NCBI RefSeq assembly: GCF_002812205.1
Contig: NZ_NPEA01000003.1
Span: 1 to 64,000 of the forward strand
Source of the DNA: Leptospira neocaledonica
GTDB taxonomy: Bacteria; Spirochaetota; Leptospiria; Leptospirales; Leptospiraceae
Direction: 5' to 3'
DNA length: 64,000 bases
The translations under genes were made by a program, and so were the position numbers. Below the pieces are notes generated by a model, which worked only from the letters and a program-made list of their open reading frames with translations, did not search any database and had not been told where the DNA came from. Positions 46,286 through 55,387 of this stretch are shown piece after piece (position 1 is the stretch's first letter; every line of letters starts with the position of its first letter).

Positions 46286-47050
46286 ATGCTATTCCTATTC
46301 CGATGTTTAGTACTAGTTCTGATTTTTGGTATCTTCTCCCTAAACTCCCAAACGACAGACGAAACCTATCAGGGAGTCTCGGAAACTTCTTACCTGATCG
46401 GAGATTTTCCTAAAGAAAAAGCTCTCGTGTCCTTTACAAATCCTGGAGATACAAGACAGTTCTTCTTAAGAAAAGAAGCCAAGGCCGCTTTCTTAAAATT
46501 GAAACAAGAATATAAAAAAGACAATCCCCAAGAAAGGCAAGAGCCGTTTCTAATTTCTGCTCATAGGTCTTTTTCGGATCAAAAATCCATTTGGGAAGAT
46601 AAGTATTCGGGAAAGAAGAAGATGAGAGAATCTGTAAAAGGCAAAACTCCTTCTGAGATTATTTCTTTAATTTTAGAATTTTCGAGCGCTCCCGGCACTT
46701 CCCGCCATCACTGGGGAACAGACATGGATATCAATGCTTTGGAAAATTCTTACTTTGATAAAGGAGGAAAAGGGGAAACATTCTATCATTGGATGAAGAA
46801 GAATGCTCATAAATTCGGATTCTGCCAGCCTTATTCAGCCAAATCGGAAAGAGGTGGAAAAGGTTATAATGAAGAGAAATGGCATTGGTCTTACGCTCCG
46901 CTCTCCAACAAATTCCAAAGAGCCTGGGTGGATGCCTATAAAAAGGGAAAATTAAATTTTAAAGGGAAATTCCAAGGATCCGACTTTTTAGGAGACCTAC
47001 CCCTGGAATACGTGACTTCTATCAATCCGGACTGTGCCAGAATCGAGTGA
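46286..47050 (+). CDS. M15-family D-alanyl-D-alanine carboxypeptidase
   Basis: Exported VanY/DdpX-like peptidase of 254 residues, trimming the peptidoglycan stem peptide. A signal peptide lies at about residues 1-21. SRHHWGTDMDINAL (about 148) carries the zinc-binding His and Asp, and EKWHWSYAPL (about 205) carries the catalytic glutamate and third ligand. The family fold length is usual. It is not known whether this enzyme acts on D-Ala-D-Ala or on another bond. It ends in a strong hairpin and is convergent with lpxA. Confidence 0.87.
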   Translation: MLFLFRCLVLVLIFGIFSLNSQTTDETYQGVSETSYLIGDFPKEKALVSFTNPGDTRQFFLRKEAKAAFLKLKQEYKKDNPQERQEPFLISAHRSFSDQKSIWEDKYSGKKKMRESVKGKTPSEIISLILEFSSAPGTSRHHWGTDMDINALENSYFDKGGKGETFYHWMKKNAHKFGFCQPYSAKSERGGKGYNEEKWHWSYAPLSNKFQRAWVDAYKKGKLNFKGKFQGSDFLGDLPLEYVTSINPDCARIE

Positions 47051-47060
47051 ATATAAGAAT

Positions 47061-47082
47061 GCGTGTTGGAGTTCCAACACGC
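47061..47082. terminator. Convergent terminator
   Basis: GCGTGTTGGA and TCCAACACGC form a perfect inverted repeat with a two-base centre (in practice a 9-base stem and 4-base loop), followed by AGAACTTTT. It lies between the convergent M15 peptidase and lpxA genes. Confidence 0.6.
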
Positions 47083-47093
47083 AGAACTTTTAA

Positions 47094-47873
47094 TTATCTG
47101 TGGTTCATGACTCCACGATCACTGTTCCTAAAGAACTTAATGATCTGAAGAACTTCAGGAGGATGACCTGATTCCTTTTCCAGTTGGTCCAAAGCAGTTC
47201 TATAATTTAGACCTGAATGATAAATCACCTTGTATGCGTTCTTAATCGCCGATCTTGTCTCAGGAGAAAATCCGCCTCTTTTCAGACCCACAGTATTTAA
47301 ACCGATGATCGTACAAGGGTTTCCGTCAGCAGTAGCAAAAGGAGGAACATCCTGAACTACTTTAGAACAACCTGCTATCATCGCATAATCGCCCACAAAA
47401 CAAAATTGGTGAACCGCAACTAAACCAGAGATAAATGCTTTATTACCAACCGTAACATGTCCTGCCAAGACGAGACCGTGAGTTAGAATATTATCATCTC
47501 CTAAAATACAGTCATGGCCTACATGGGCATTCCCCATTACGTAGTTTCTATTTCCGATAATAGTGGGAGAATCCACCTTAGTTCCCTTGTGAATATTGGA
47601 ATATTCCTTAAAAGTATTATTATCTCCGATGATCGTTTTGCTAGGAGTGCTAGGATCAAAACCTAGATCCTGAGGACCTACTCCGATTACCGCTCCATGA
47701 TGTACTTTGTTGAATTTACCTAATTTAGTACCTGCGAAAATTCGGGCTCCGGTTTCGATTACGGTTCCTTCGCCGATTACCACATCTTTTTCTATAATTG
47801 TATACGCACCGACTTCGACGGATTCGTGTAATTCCGCTTTCGAATCAACGATGGCTGTTGGGTGAATTTTCAT
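47094..47873 (-). CDS. lpxA: UDP-N-acetylglucosamine acyltransferase
   Basis: First enzyme of lipid A synthesis, 259 residues, cytoplasmic trimer. The N-terminal left-handed beta helix is made of hexapeptide repeats, from HPTAIVDSKAELHESVEVGAY to IGNRNYVMGNAHVGHDCILGD. MGNAHVGHDC carries the catalytic histidine and a conserved helical C-terminal domain (about 190-259) follows, with SPETRSAIKNAYKVIYHSGL. Length is as in other LpxA proteins. RBS GAGGCG precedes the ATG. Lipid A fits a Gram-negative leptospiral envelope. Confidence 0.95.
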   Translation of the reverse strand: MKIHPTAIVDSKAELHESVEVGAYTIIEKDVVIGEGTVIETGARIFAGTKLGKFNKVHHGAVIGVGPQDLGFDPSTPSKTIIGDNNTFKEYSNIHKGTKVDSPTIIGNRNYVMGNAHVGHDCILGDDNILTHGLVLAGHVTVGNKAFISGLVAVHQFCFVGDYAMIAGCSKVVQDVPPFATADGNPCTIIGLNTVGLKRGGFSPETRSAIKNAYKVIYHSGLNYRTALDQLEKESGHPPEVLQIIKFFRNSDRGVMNHR

Positions 47874-48026
47874 TAAGTTTCGCCTCTTAAATCTTCCATA
47901 ATACGAAAATCGACGTGGATTTTTTATTCAAGCTATAAATAATTGGGGTCGGTAAAGGGCTCAGGGCTTCGTCGAATTTTGGAAGCCGGATCTAAATACC
48001 AAACGCGGTTCGGGAAGGAGAATTCT

Positions 48027-48374
48027 ATGTTGGTGGATTGGTCTCGTCTAGATTCCCTAAAACAAGGCGATGATGAAGATGATATTATCTGGCTGGAAGA
48101 AATGGTACGTTCCTTACGCAAGAACATGAACAGTCGTTTAGAGAATATCAAAACCTTCACTGACGAAAAGAAAAGCGTAGAACTCCAGGCAGAATTACAC
48201 CAGACAAAAGGTGTCGCCGCAAATTTCGGACTCGCCGGAGTTCAAAAGAATGTTACAGAGGCTGAACTAAAATTGAAGGAAGGAAACTTAGAGGCCTGTT
48301 TGGCCCTTTGCCAGGAACTTCCGAGCCTTTGGGAGCAAACCAAAAAAGAATTAGCTCCCAAATTTCCGGAATAG
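48027..48374 (+). CDS. Histidine phosphotransfer (HPt) domain protein
   Basis: Helical protein of 115 residues. The start at 48027 has AAGGAG six bases upstream; the longer frame to 47943 has no support. ELHQTKGVAANFGLAGVQKNVTEAE is the HPt motif, with the phosphorylated histidine at about residue 60. No kinase or receiver domain is attached or adjacent, so it would relay phosphate between partners encoded elsewhere. It is divergent from lpxA. Confidence in the domain is fairly high. Confidence 0.78.
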   Translation: MLVDWSRLDSLKQGDDEDDIIWLEEMVRSLRKNMNSRLENIKTFTDEKKSVELQAELHQTKGVAANFGLAGVQKNVTEAELKLKEGNLEACLALCQELPSLWEQTKKELAPKFPE

Positions 48375-48388
48375 GCCCGACCTCGGAC

Positions 48389-49531
48389 TTATTTTTTTCC
48401 CTTACGTTCCAAAAAATAAGAATCTACCTTATCTGTTAGAGGTTTAATTTTTTCCTCATAGGTTAAAATAGCTTCTACCGTTTTTTCGTATAGAGACATG
48501 AGAAGTGCCTGAGCCGCATCACACATCTGTTCTTTACGGAACTCCTCAACATGTAAGGTTTCCGTAATGGACCCATCCGGGTTGAATGGAAGAGAAGCCA
48601 GCAAATTGGAAACCACGATCTTATCATCTCCAGCAACATGGCTTGGGTCGAAGATCACAGGAAGAATTGTCTGGTTCTTAGCGTGAGTAATCACGTTCAG
48701 GTCCGGAGTATTACGGCAATATCCTTCCTTGATGAAAAGAGTTTTCACTCCTCTTTCACAAAGAACAATATTCAAATTTCCTTGATTAGCAATATATTCT
48801 GCAGCAGAGAACCATTCGATAGCTTCGTTACCGAAACCTCTTTTTAAGATGACAGGTTTGCCCGTACGACCTACCGCTTCTAAGAGTTCGAAGTCTTGAG
48901 CATTTCTTGTTCCGATCTGGATCATGTCCGCATGTTTGGAAACTTCTTCCGCCATGGTATGGTCCATAACTTCGGTTACATAAGGAAGGCCGGTTTCTTC
49001 TTTTACTCTATCGAGTAATTTGATTCCGTCCCAACCCATTCCTCTCCAATCAGTCGGACGAGTTCTAGGTTTGAATGCTCCACCTCTAAAGATGATACGA
49101 TCCAAGATCCCGAATTTTTTACCGATCTCTACCGCTTGTTTTGCGATAGTAACAGTTTGCTCATAAGTCTGAGGAGAATCTGGACCAACTAGAAAAATAT
49201 GTTTCCCTGTTCCGAACTTACGAACTAATCCGTCTTTTCCATGAACTTCTACAATTCGGTTTTCGCGATGGACCACTTCTCCGTTTTTACCGGCAGCAGT
49301 GCGTGCGATATTTTTATAAGGCAATGATACGTTCCAAATTCTAGTCACACCAGGAAGTTCTTTCACATAACCTTCCTTGTCGGAGATCTTACGGGTATCC
49401 CCGATAAAATGAATGGTATCGGATACGACCGCTCCGCGAATGATCTCGGTGGCGTTCCCACATTCGGAGGCCAAAGCCTTTATTTTTGCTTCGGTTTCCG
49501 GATATCCCTTCTCCAGTTCGACTATGTCCAC
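48389..49531 (-). CDS. aroF: 3-deoxy-7-phosphoheptulonate synthase
   Basis: DAHP synthase of 380 residues, the first step of the shikimate pathway. It is of the class I-beta type, as shown by FRGGAFKPRTRPTDWRGMGWDG at about 147, TEVMDHTMAEE, IQIGTRNAQD, PVILKRGFG and FDPSHVAGD, which hold the phosphate and metal-binding residues. The N-terminal about 75 residues are a ferredoxin-like regulatory domain as in the Thermotoga enzyme. The start is GTG at 49531 with GGAAG upstream. It is convergent with the HPt gene. Confidence 0.93.
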   Translation of the reverse strand: MDIVELEKGYPETEAKIKALASECGNATEIIRGAVVSDTIHFIGDTRKISDKEGYVKELPGVTRIWNVSLPYKNIARTAAGKNGEVVHRENRIVEVHGKDGLVRKFGTGKHIFLVGPDSPQTYEQTVTIAKQAVEIGKKFGILDRIIFRGGAFKPRTRPTDWRGMGWDGIKLLDRVKEETGLPYVTEVMDHTMAEEVSKHADMIQIGTRNAQDFELLEAVGRTGKPVILKRGFGNEAIEWFSAAEYIANQGNLNIVLCERGVKTLFIKEGYCRNTPDLNVITHAKNQTILPVIFDPSHVAGDDKIVVSNLLASLPFNPDGSITETLHVEEFRKEQMCDAAQALLMSLYEKTVEAILTYEEKIKPLTDKVDSYFLERKGKK

Positions 49532-49634
49532 GTATCTTCCGTCCTATCTTTGTTCGATTTTACAATCGGGATTGATTCTCTCTCCAGCCTTTACTTCATA
49601 CACGGAACGTCAAGAAATCCGCAGAGAAAAGAGT

Positions 49635-50435
49635 TTAATGAGAATGTTCCGGCCCCGGAAAACTTCCATTTCTCACTTCCTGAATATAATTTTTGACTGC
49701 GCCAGAGACATCGTCGTATCCATTCAGGAAAGTTTTTAAGAACTTAGGCTTAAAGCCCTTATTCAATCCAAGAAAATCGTAAATTACCAGCACCTGTCCA
49801 TCGGTCGCCGCTCCCGCTCCTATCCCTATCGTAGGAATTGGGACAGATTCGGAAATTTCTTTAGCAAGAGTAGAGGGTATTAACTCGAAAACAATGGAGA
49901 AGGCTCCGGCATCGGAGATCCCTTTTGCTTCGCTTATCAATCTGGCCTTATCTTGTTCTGCTTTTCCTTGGATTTTATGTCCTCCGAAAACGTTCACGGA
50001 TTGAGGGGTAAGGCCTATATGTCCCATAACAGGTATACCTATTCTTTCCAATTTATAGATAAGTTCCAGAATCTCCGGACCGCCACCCTCGAATTTTACA
50101 GCGTCACATCCACTTTCTTTCATTACCTTTCCTGCAGATCGGATTCCTTCTTCTAAAGAAACCTGATAGCTTAGAAATGGAAGGTCCACTACTACAAATG
50201 TGTTCGGAGCCCCTCTTCTAACGGCCTTTGCATGATAGATCATCTCGTCCAAGGTAACCGGCAAGGTGGTCGGCTGGCCTTGGTAGACTACGCCAAGAGT
50301 GTCCCCAACGAGAATACAATCTACGCCGGAATCTTCTAAAATTCGAGCGAACATAAAATCATAGCAGGTTAATACTGTGATTTTTTTTTCTACGGGTTTC
50401 GGTCCTCTAGGAAATACTTTGCTAACATCTCTCAT
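49635..50435 (-). CDS. panB: 3-methyl-2-oxobutanoate hydroxymethyltransferase
   Basis: Cytoplasmic enzyme of 266 residues in pantothenate synthesis. ITVLTCYDFMFARILEDSG starts the barrel, VGDTLGVV at about 44 holds the metal-binding aspartate, and VKFEGGG, GIPVMGHIGLTPQSVN and GIGAGAATDGQVLV are conserved. Length is as expected. GGAGGG lies just before its start and its ATG follows the folK stop by one base, so they are translated as a set. With coaB and coaC 14 kb upstream it links to coenzyme A synthesis. Confidence 0.96.
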   Translation of the reverse strand: MRDVSKVFPRGPKPVEKKITVLTCYDFMFARILEDSGVDCILVGDTLGVVYQGQPTTLPVTLDEMIYHAKAVRRGAPNTFVVVDLPFLSYQVSLEEGIRSAGKVMKESGCDAVKFEGGGPEILELIYKLERIGIPVMGHIGLTPQSVNVFGGHKIQGKAEQDKARLISEAKGISDAGAFSIVFELIPSTLAKEISESVPIPTIGIGAGAATDGQVLVIYDFLGLNKGFKPKFLKTFLNGYDDVSGAVKNYIQEVRNGSFPGPEHSH

Positions 50436-50436
50436 G

Positions 50437-50889
50437 TCATCCCTCCAAAGGATTCCCGAAAGCTTGGATTAGGGAACCTTCTCCGAGTTCATTTAAAAGT
50501 TCTAATATAAAAGGACGGGTAAACAGACTATGATGAGGAAGATGTAAACCCTTCTCATGGACTTTCATATCGTCGATGGATAGAATATCTATGTCAATGA
50601 CTCGAGGCCCCTTGTCTATCGTTCGGACCCTTCCCATTTCATTTTCTATTCCGAGCAAAAAATCCAAAAGTTCTCTGGGAGAAAGATGAGTAGAGATCTG
50701 TATAATTTGATTTAAAAAATCAGGTTGGTCGGTAACTTCTAAAGCTTCCGTATTTAAAGCAGTACTTTTTTTTAGGACCATTACTTCAGGATGAGCGCTG
50801 ATCTTTTGAATCGCATCCGAAAGATACAATTCACGATCTCCTAAATTCGTTCCCAAACATAAAAATGCGATGTGATTATTTTTATCCAT
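50437..50889 (-). CDS. folK: 2-amino-4-hydroxy-6-hydroxymethyldihydropteridine diphosphokinase
   Basis: Folate pathway pyrophosphokinase of 150 residues. IAFLCLGTNLGDRELYLSDA at the start, NTEALEVTDQPDFLNQIIQI and GPRVIDIDIL with LHLPHHSLFTRPFIL are the family motifs. The start ATG at 50889 shares one base with the TGA of the upstream gene. It sits between a dnaC-like gene and panB in a tightly packed operon. Confidence 0.95.
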   Translation of the reverse strand: MDKNNHIAFLCLGTNLGDRELYLSDAIQKISAHPEVMVLKKSTALNTEALEVTDQPDFLNQIIQISTHLSPRELLDFLLGIENEMGRVRTIDKGPRVIDIDILSIDDMKVHEKGLHLPHHSLFTRPFILELLNELGEGSLIQAFGNPLEG

Positions 50890-51734
50890 CAATGAGTTCC
50901 GAAGGCGCTATGACTTAGACGGTAATCAGGACAATCCAAATGGATTTGTTTTGCCATCTCCATTAATCTTGAAAAAATCCTTCCTTCTGCTTTATCCTTC
51001 CAATCACTAGGAGGAATATTAGAAGTGAGAATGGTTACTTTCTCTTCTTCATATCTTGCATCGATCAGATCGTACAACTGAGAATTTGCCCAATCGGATT
51101 CTTTGTTTGCTCCAAAATCGTCTAAAACCAAAACTTCCACATCGGTGAATTGTTTTTTAATGGTTTGCTCCATTCCGTGAAGTTCACTTTCTTTTTGATA
51201 ACTATCTCGAATGGTAGAAAGAAAATCACGATTAATCTTTGCGTATTTGCATTCCAATCCGTAACGAAGAATGAGTTCGTTTAAAATAGCACAGGCAAGT
51301 AATGTTTTCCCTGAACCTGTTCCACCCCAAAGATAGAGACCCTGTTGGGCTCTCTCTCTCTCTTTCCATTTTACTACGATATCGTTTGCCCAGTCATGAG
51401 CGGCCAAGAAAGAAAGTTCGGTGGTATCCATTCTATCCAGGGTTCTATACTTATATCTAGCAGGGATCCCCGCCTTCTTTACCAAATATTCTACCCTGCC
51501 GAGTTCCATCCTAGCGTTATGACAGACGCAAGGTAACATTCTATTTTGACTTTCGTCGTAGACCATATAAGGAGCCTTACCACCGCAAGGACAAGACTCT
51601 CCGACGCAGGAACAAAGTAACAGAACTCCAGAGCTGGAATTCTTTACATTCTCTTCCAAAAGAAATCCGACTCCTGCGCAGAATTTACAACTGGGAGAAC
51701 CTTCTCTGATTAGGGTTAAATTCTTTAAATTCAT
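50889..51734 (-). CDS. DnaC/IstB-like ATPase with cysteine-rich N-terminus
   Basis: AAA+ protein of 281 residues. The N-terminal about 75 residues hold eleven cysteines: CKFC, then LLCSCVGESCPCGG and LPCVCH, suggesting one or two zinc sites. The ATPase core has Walker A LWGGTGSGKTLLAC at about 142 and Walker B VLVLDDFGANKES, as in DnaC/DnaI helicase loaders and IstB proteins. The sequence then has TSNIPPSDW and RIFSRLMEM. A chromosomal helicase loader is the most likely role, because there is no transposase nearby. It starts the operon with folK and panB. Confidence 0.83.
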   Translation of the reverse strand: MNLKNLTLIREGSPSCKFCAGVGFLLEENVKNSSSGVLLLCSCVGESCPCGGKAPYMVYDESQNRMLPCVCHNARMELGRVEYLVKKAGIPARYKYRTLDRMDTTELSFLAAHDWANDIVVKWKERERAQQGLYLWGGTGSGKTLLACAILNELILRYGLECKYAKINRDFLSTIRDSYQKESELHGMEQTIKKQFTDVEVLVLDDFGANKESDWANSQLYDLIDARYEEEKVTILTSNIPPSDWKDKAEGRIFSRLMEMAKQIHLDCPDYRLSHSAFGTH

Positions 51735-52077
51735 GGTCTAGATCCAGACTGGAAAAAAGGAAAGTAATAGAAAGAAAGAAATCTAAGGACCTATCATTTC
51801 CTAGGAATTCCTAAAAATCTGCTGACAAGTTCTGCTTTAAGCAAGATCCTGGAGGAGTATCCTGAACGGATTTTGGGTACAAAATTAGCGAAAAATGATA
51901 GAATTTCGCTAATGGATATTGTAAAAAGATTCTCGTTTATGTCCCTTGTATAGGAAAAATGGGAAATTTTTTCTAATCCAGGTTTATATCTAAAGGTCCC
52001 TGACCGATAGATAAACAGAAGAAAAGGACTTTGCTGTCTTTTTTCTAAATCCTATCTTTGAAAGAGAAGGCACAGGT
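51735..52077. promoter_or_regulatory. Divergent promoter region before fcpA
   Basis: The 343-base gap has no gene. It holds a perfect inverted repeat at 51884-51913, ATTAGCGAAA and TTTCGCTAAT, with a 10-base loop. CCGATA at 52004-52009 resembles a sigma-28 -10 element, but a matching TAAA lies at an unsuitable spacing, so the promoter is uncertain. GAGAAGG at 52064-52070 is the ribosome binding site for the GTG at 52078. Confidence 0.45.
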
Positions 52078-52998
52078 GTGAGCACTATGAAGGTGATGAA
52101 GACTATATTCGTTCTTCTGGCCGTGGTCGGACTCAACCTCTCCTTGTTCGCACAGAACCAAGGGGGGCAGGATACTACAGATGCCAAGGCGGCAGCTGAT
52201 AAGATCGACGAACTGCTGAAAGGTGAGCTCGTTCCGGAAGACGACGACAAAAATCTAACGGAAGAAGCTAAGAAACGTAAAAAAGAAATCCAGGAGCAGG
52301 AAGCGATCTGGAAGAACCCTGACTTCAAAGGTTACGACAAGAACTTCCAAGAACTCCATCAGCTTTCTAAGGCTTTTGCGAACAATAAGTTCCGCCTGGC
52401 CCTAACTAGCTATCAATCCGGAGTGAATACCGTCCTCAAGATGAGGGAAGCTGTTGAGCAGTACCGTAAAGAGGAAGCGGAGAAGAAACGTCTAGACGAG
52501 AAATGGTACTGGCAAAAGGTCGACCGTAAAGCTCGCGAGGATCGTGTCGTTTCCCGCCAAAAGTTGGAAGCAAAACAACAAGCATTGAATTATTTCACCA
52601 AGGCAATCAACCATTTGGATGAGATCAAGAACCCGGATTTACGTGAACGTGCCGAGTTCAAGAGACTTCTTTCCGATGTATATAGATCTTGGATTGTTAC
52701 TGAATACGATCTACAAAACTTACCTCAGTGTATTCCTATACTGGAACTCTACATCGAGGTTAATGAAAATGAGAAAGAATACCCAGCTCACAAGTATCTT
52801 GCAAGCTGCTATGCTTTCGAAGAAAACATGATCAAGAAATATGGTGGAGCAAGTGAAGACCAGATGTTCAAATTCCGTCACAAGAAAAACATCCACCTTC
52901 TCCGCGCTACCGAGCTGAAATACGGAAAGGATTCCCCGGAATACAAACACATCGTTGCTTTGATTAACAAAGACGAAGTGATTTCGGTTCGCCCATAA
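52078..52998 (+). CDS. fcpA: Flagellar coiling protein A
   Basis: Periplasmic flagellar sheath protein of 306 residues, unique to Leptospira, which makes the filament coil and is needed for translational motility. The sequence agrees with FcpA as I remember it: [49 protein letters not shown] and [16 protein letters not shown] signal peptide covers residues about 1-25. The rest is almost entirely helical. Start is GTG at 52078 with GAGAAGG seven bases upstream; ATG at 52087 is less well placed. The gene is monocistronic with a strong terminator. This is from memory, not a search. Confidence 0.92.
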   Translation: MSTMKVMKTIFVLLAVVGLNLSLFAQNQGGQDTTDAKAAADKIDELLKGELVPEDDDKNLTEEAKKRKKEIQEQEAIWKNPDFKGYDKNFQELHQLSKAFANNKFRLALTSYQSGVNTVLKMREAVEQYRKEEAEKKRLDEKWYWQKVDRKAREDRVVSRQKLEAKQQALNYFTKAINHLDEIKNPDLRERAEFKRLLSDVYRSWIVTEYDLQNLPQCIPILELYIEVNENEKEYPAHKYLASCYAFEENMIKKYGGASEDQMFKFRHKKNIHLLRATELKYGKDSPEYKHIVALINKDEVISVRP

Positions 52999-53023
52999 TC
53001 CTCTCTTTTCATTTCAATGTAGG

Positions 53024-53058
53024 AAAAAACCCCGGTTGGACAAACTGGGGTTTTTTTA
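53024..53058 (+). terminator. Intrinsic terminator of fcpA
   Basis: AAAAAACCCC and GGGGTTTTTT pair across a loop of about 13 bases, followed by T-rich sequence. It is placed 26 bases after the fcpA stop codon, which supports strong, single-gene transcription. Confidence 0.85.
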
Positions 53059-53079
53059 TTTCTAAAAGAATTGTAGAGA

Positions 53080-53514
53080 TTATTGAAAGATCAGTTTAGC
53101 TAAACCTAAGTAAATAGGAAGAACAGATGCAATGATCACAGCAACCATCCATCTCGTTTGAGAAGCGATTGATTTATGAATATTTGCAATTTCTTTATAC
53201 ACTTCTTTGAATTGTTCTTGGATCCCTGCAAACCCTGCATGCATCTCTGCTCTTAGTTCCGCAATTGCGATCCATAGCTTTGCGGTTTCTTCCTTTAATT
53301 CCATTCTGAGTTTGTTTGTTTCTTCTTTAAATTCTAAACGAAGTTTACCAGTCTCTTCCATTAGTCTTTTCTCAAATCTTTCCGAAACGAATTCTTCCAT
53401 AAACTTTTTTCCTCCCGAATTGGCTTGATTTAAAAGACTAACAAGAGCCTCTGCACCTTCTTCGCCTAAACTGTTCCTGAGCGCTTTGGGAACTAATAGT
53501 ATTGGTTCTGTCAT
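53080..53514 (-). CDS. Coiled-coil protein with C-terminal membrane helix
   Basis: Protein of 144 residues. Residues about 40-115 form a coiled coil with repeated LRxEFKEETxKLRMELKEET-like units, and a hydrophobic helix is at about residues 122-143 (WMVAVIIASVLPIYLGLAKL). This layout is seen in DUF1640-like and other tail-anchored small proteins. It is convergent with fcpA across the terminator. Function unknown. Confidence 0.72.
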   Translation of the reverse strand: MTEPILLVPKALRNSLGEEGAEALVSLLNQANSGGKKFMEEFVSERFEKRLMEETGKLRLEFKEETNKLRMELKEETAKLWIAIAELRAEMHAGFAGIQEQFKEVYKEIANIHKSIASQTRWMVAVIIASVLPIYLGLAKLIFQ

Positions 53515-53808
53515 AGTCTATTCATCCTATAATTGATTTTCAAGCGAGTTGCTTTGGAAGAACGGGTCTGAGAGAGAAAAAGTGGTTCGCACTTTTTGTA
53601 AGATTTGAACGATCTGCTCTGGAATATTGATTCCAAAAGAAAAATTGGAATACAAATAGAATGAAATTCCTTGCTGATTCCGGAATTCATTAGTATTTCT
53701 CGGTATCAAATTCTAAGATCGGACGATCCTTTTCGAGAAAGATTGTATTCTATATTTCCAACAAAACACCGGAAACTCCGGAAAGATTGTTTAGAGGAGA
53801 GAAGAAGA
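53515..53808. promoter_or_regulatory. Divergent intergenic region before the monooxygenase gene
   Basis: Nearly 300 bases with no gene that I can support. It is AT-rich, with GAGGAGA at 53794-53800 as the ribosome binding site of the downstream gene. I see no clear operator or strong hairpin. Confidence 0.4.
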
Positions 53809-55386
53809 ATGGTAGCTCAGACATTGGAAAGACCGAGCCTCAATCAGAACTCCCAAGCGGAAAAGGTCTATGATGCGGTCATCATAGGAACCGGATTTGC
53901 GGGACTATGTATGGGGATCCGTTTGAAACAAGCGGGAATAGAATCATTTGTTATTTTAGAAAAAGGAAATGGGATTGGAGGAACCTGGAGAGACAATACC
54001 TATCCGGGGGCAGCCTGTGATGTTCAGTCCCATTTATATTCTTTTTCTTTCGCACCTAAATCGGATTGGTCCAGACTTTTCGGACCCCAAGAAGAAATCC
54101 TAAACTATATGAACCAATGCACGGACTATTTTGGAATCCGTTCATATATTCGCACAAATTCAGAAGTAAGCGGTGCCTGGTTTGATGAAAATACAGGTCT
54201 TTGGGAAATTAACACTACGGGAGGGAAATCCTATAAAACAAAATCCGTCGTGAGCGGCACAGGCGGTTTAAGCAGACCCGTTCTTCCGAATATCAAAGGG
54301 ATTGATACTTTTAAAGGTGCAAAATTCCATTCTGCAAAGTGGGATCATAACTATAATCTCCAAGGGAAGAAGGTAGCAGTGATCGGAACAGGTGCAAGCG
54401 CGATCCAAATCGTTCCGACTATTGCTCCAATCGTAGGAACACTAAAACTTTTTCAAAGAACTCCAGCATGGATCATCCCAAAACCGGATAGTAATATCTC
54501 AGGTTCGGTAAAGGGGATCTTTAAGTTCATTCCTCCATTGAGATGGTTGTTTAGAAAAGCGATCTATTGGTTGAACGAAATCGGCGTATTAGCTTTCGCA
54601 ATCAATCCTAAGCTGATGAAAATTTTCGAAAAGTTCGCTAAAAGTTTTATAAACAAGAGCATTCATAGCGAAGAACTCAGACAAAAACTGACCCCGAATT
54701 ATACGATCGGATGTAAACGTATCCTTCTTTCCAACGATTATTATCCGGCCTTGAATAGAGAAAATGTTGAATTGGTTACAGATGGCATAGAAGAGATCAC
54801 CGCTTCCGGAGTTAAAACGAAAGACGGAGTTGAACATAAGGTAGATGCGATCATTTTTGCCACAGGTTTCCAAGCAGCAGAAGCGGTTTCGCCATTTGAG
54901 ATTAGAGGCAGAGGTGGAAAACTTTTGGCAGATGTTTGGGAAGACGGGGCAGAAGCATATTTGGGAACAACTGTTTCCGGTTTTCCGAATCTATTCATGA
55001 TCGTAGGCCCAAATACAGGTTTAGGTCATAGTTCTATGATTCTGATGATAGAATCCCAAGTACAATATGCTCTCCAGGGAATCCGTTATCTACTTAAGAA
55101 AAACATAAAGTTTATAGATGTTCGCAAAGACGTTCAGGATCGCTATAATGCAGAAATCCAAAGACGTCTAGGCAAATCCGTCTGGTTAACCGGAGGATGT
55201 GTAAGTTGGTATAATACCAGCTCTGGTAGAAACACGACTCTTTGGCCGGGATTTACTTTCGAATTTAAGGCCAGGACATTCTTCCTTCGTCCTAAGGATT
55301 ACGAATTCGTTCGTGTGGATGGAAAGGCAAAAAAACCTGGGATCGGCTCCAGAGTTTCTATGGTTTTAGACGCGACCTTCGGTTAA
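53809..55386 (+). CDS. Flavin-dependent monooxygenase, Baeyer-Villiger type
   Basis: FAD/NADPH-binding enzyme of 525 residues. The start at 53809 (MVAQTLERPS) is preferred because GAGGAGA lies eight bases upstream; 46 extra codons of open frame have no support. The FAD motif is VIIGTGFAGLC at about residue 26, followed by GTWRDNTYPGAACDVQSHLYSFSF. FKGAKFHSAKWDHNYN has the Baeyer-Villiger fingerprint FxGxxxHxxxW, and VAVIGTGASAIQ binds NADPH. A ketone or similar small molecule would be oxidised to an ester; the substrate is unknown. It is convergent with tlyA. Confidence 0.9.
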   Translation: MVAQTLERPSLNQNSQAEKVYDAVIIGTGFAGLCMGIRLKQAGIESFVILEKGNGIGGTWRDNTYPGAACDVQSHLYSFSFAPKSDWSRLFGPQEEILNYMNQCTDYFGIRSYIRTNSEVSGAWFDENTGLWEINTTGGKSYKTKSVVSGTGGLSRPVLPNIKGIDTFKGAKFHSAKWDHNYNLQGKKVAVIGTGASAIQIVPTIAPIVGTLKLFQRTPAWIIPKPDSNISGSVKGIFKFIPPLRWLFRKAIYWLNEIGVLAFAINPKLMKIFEKFAKSFINKSIHSEELRQKLTPNYTIGCKRILLSNDYYPALNRENVELVTDGIEEITASGVKTKDGVEHKVDAIIFATGFQAAEAVSPFEIRGRGGKLLADVWEDGAEAYLGTTVSGFPNLFMIVGPNTGLGHSSMILMIESQVQYALQGIRYLLKKNIKFIDVRKDVQDRYNAEIQRRLGKSVWLTGGCVSWYNTSSGRNTTLWPGFTFEFKARTFFLRPKDYEFVRVDGKAKKPGIGSRVSMVLDATFG

Positions 55387-55387
55387 A

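Noticed and set aside
47943..48026. Longer version of the HPt protein
   Set aside because: The ATG at 48027 has a near-ideal AAGGAG; the extension lacks support.
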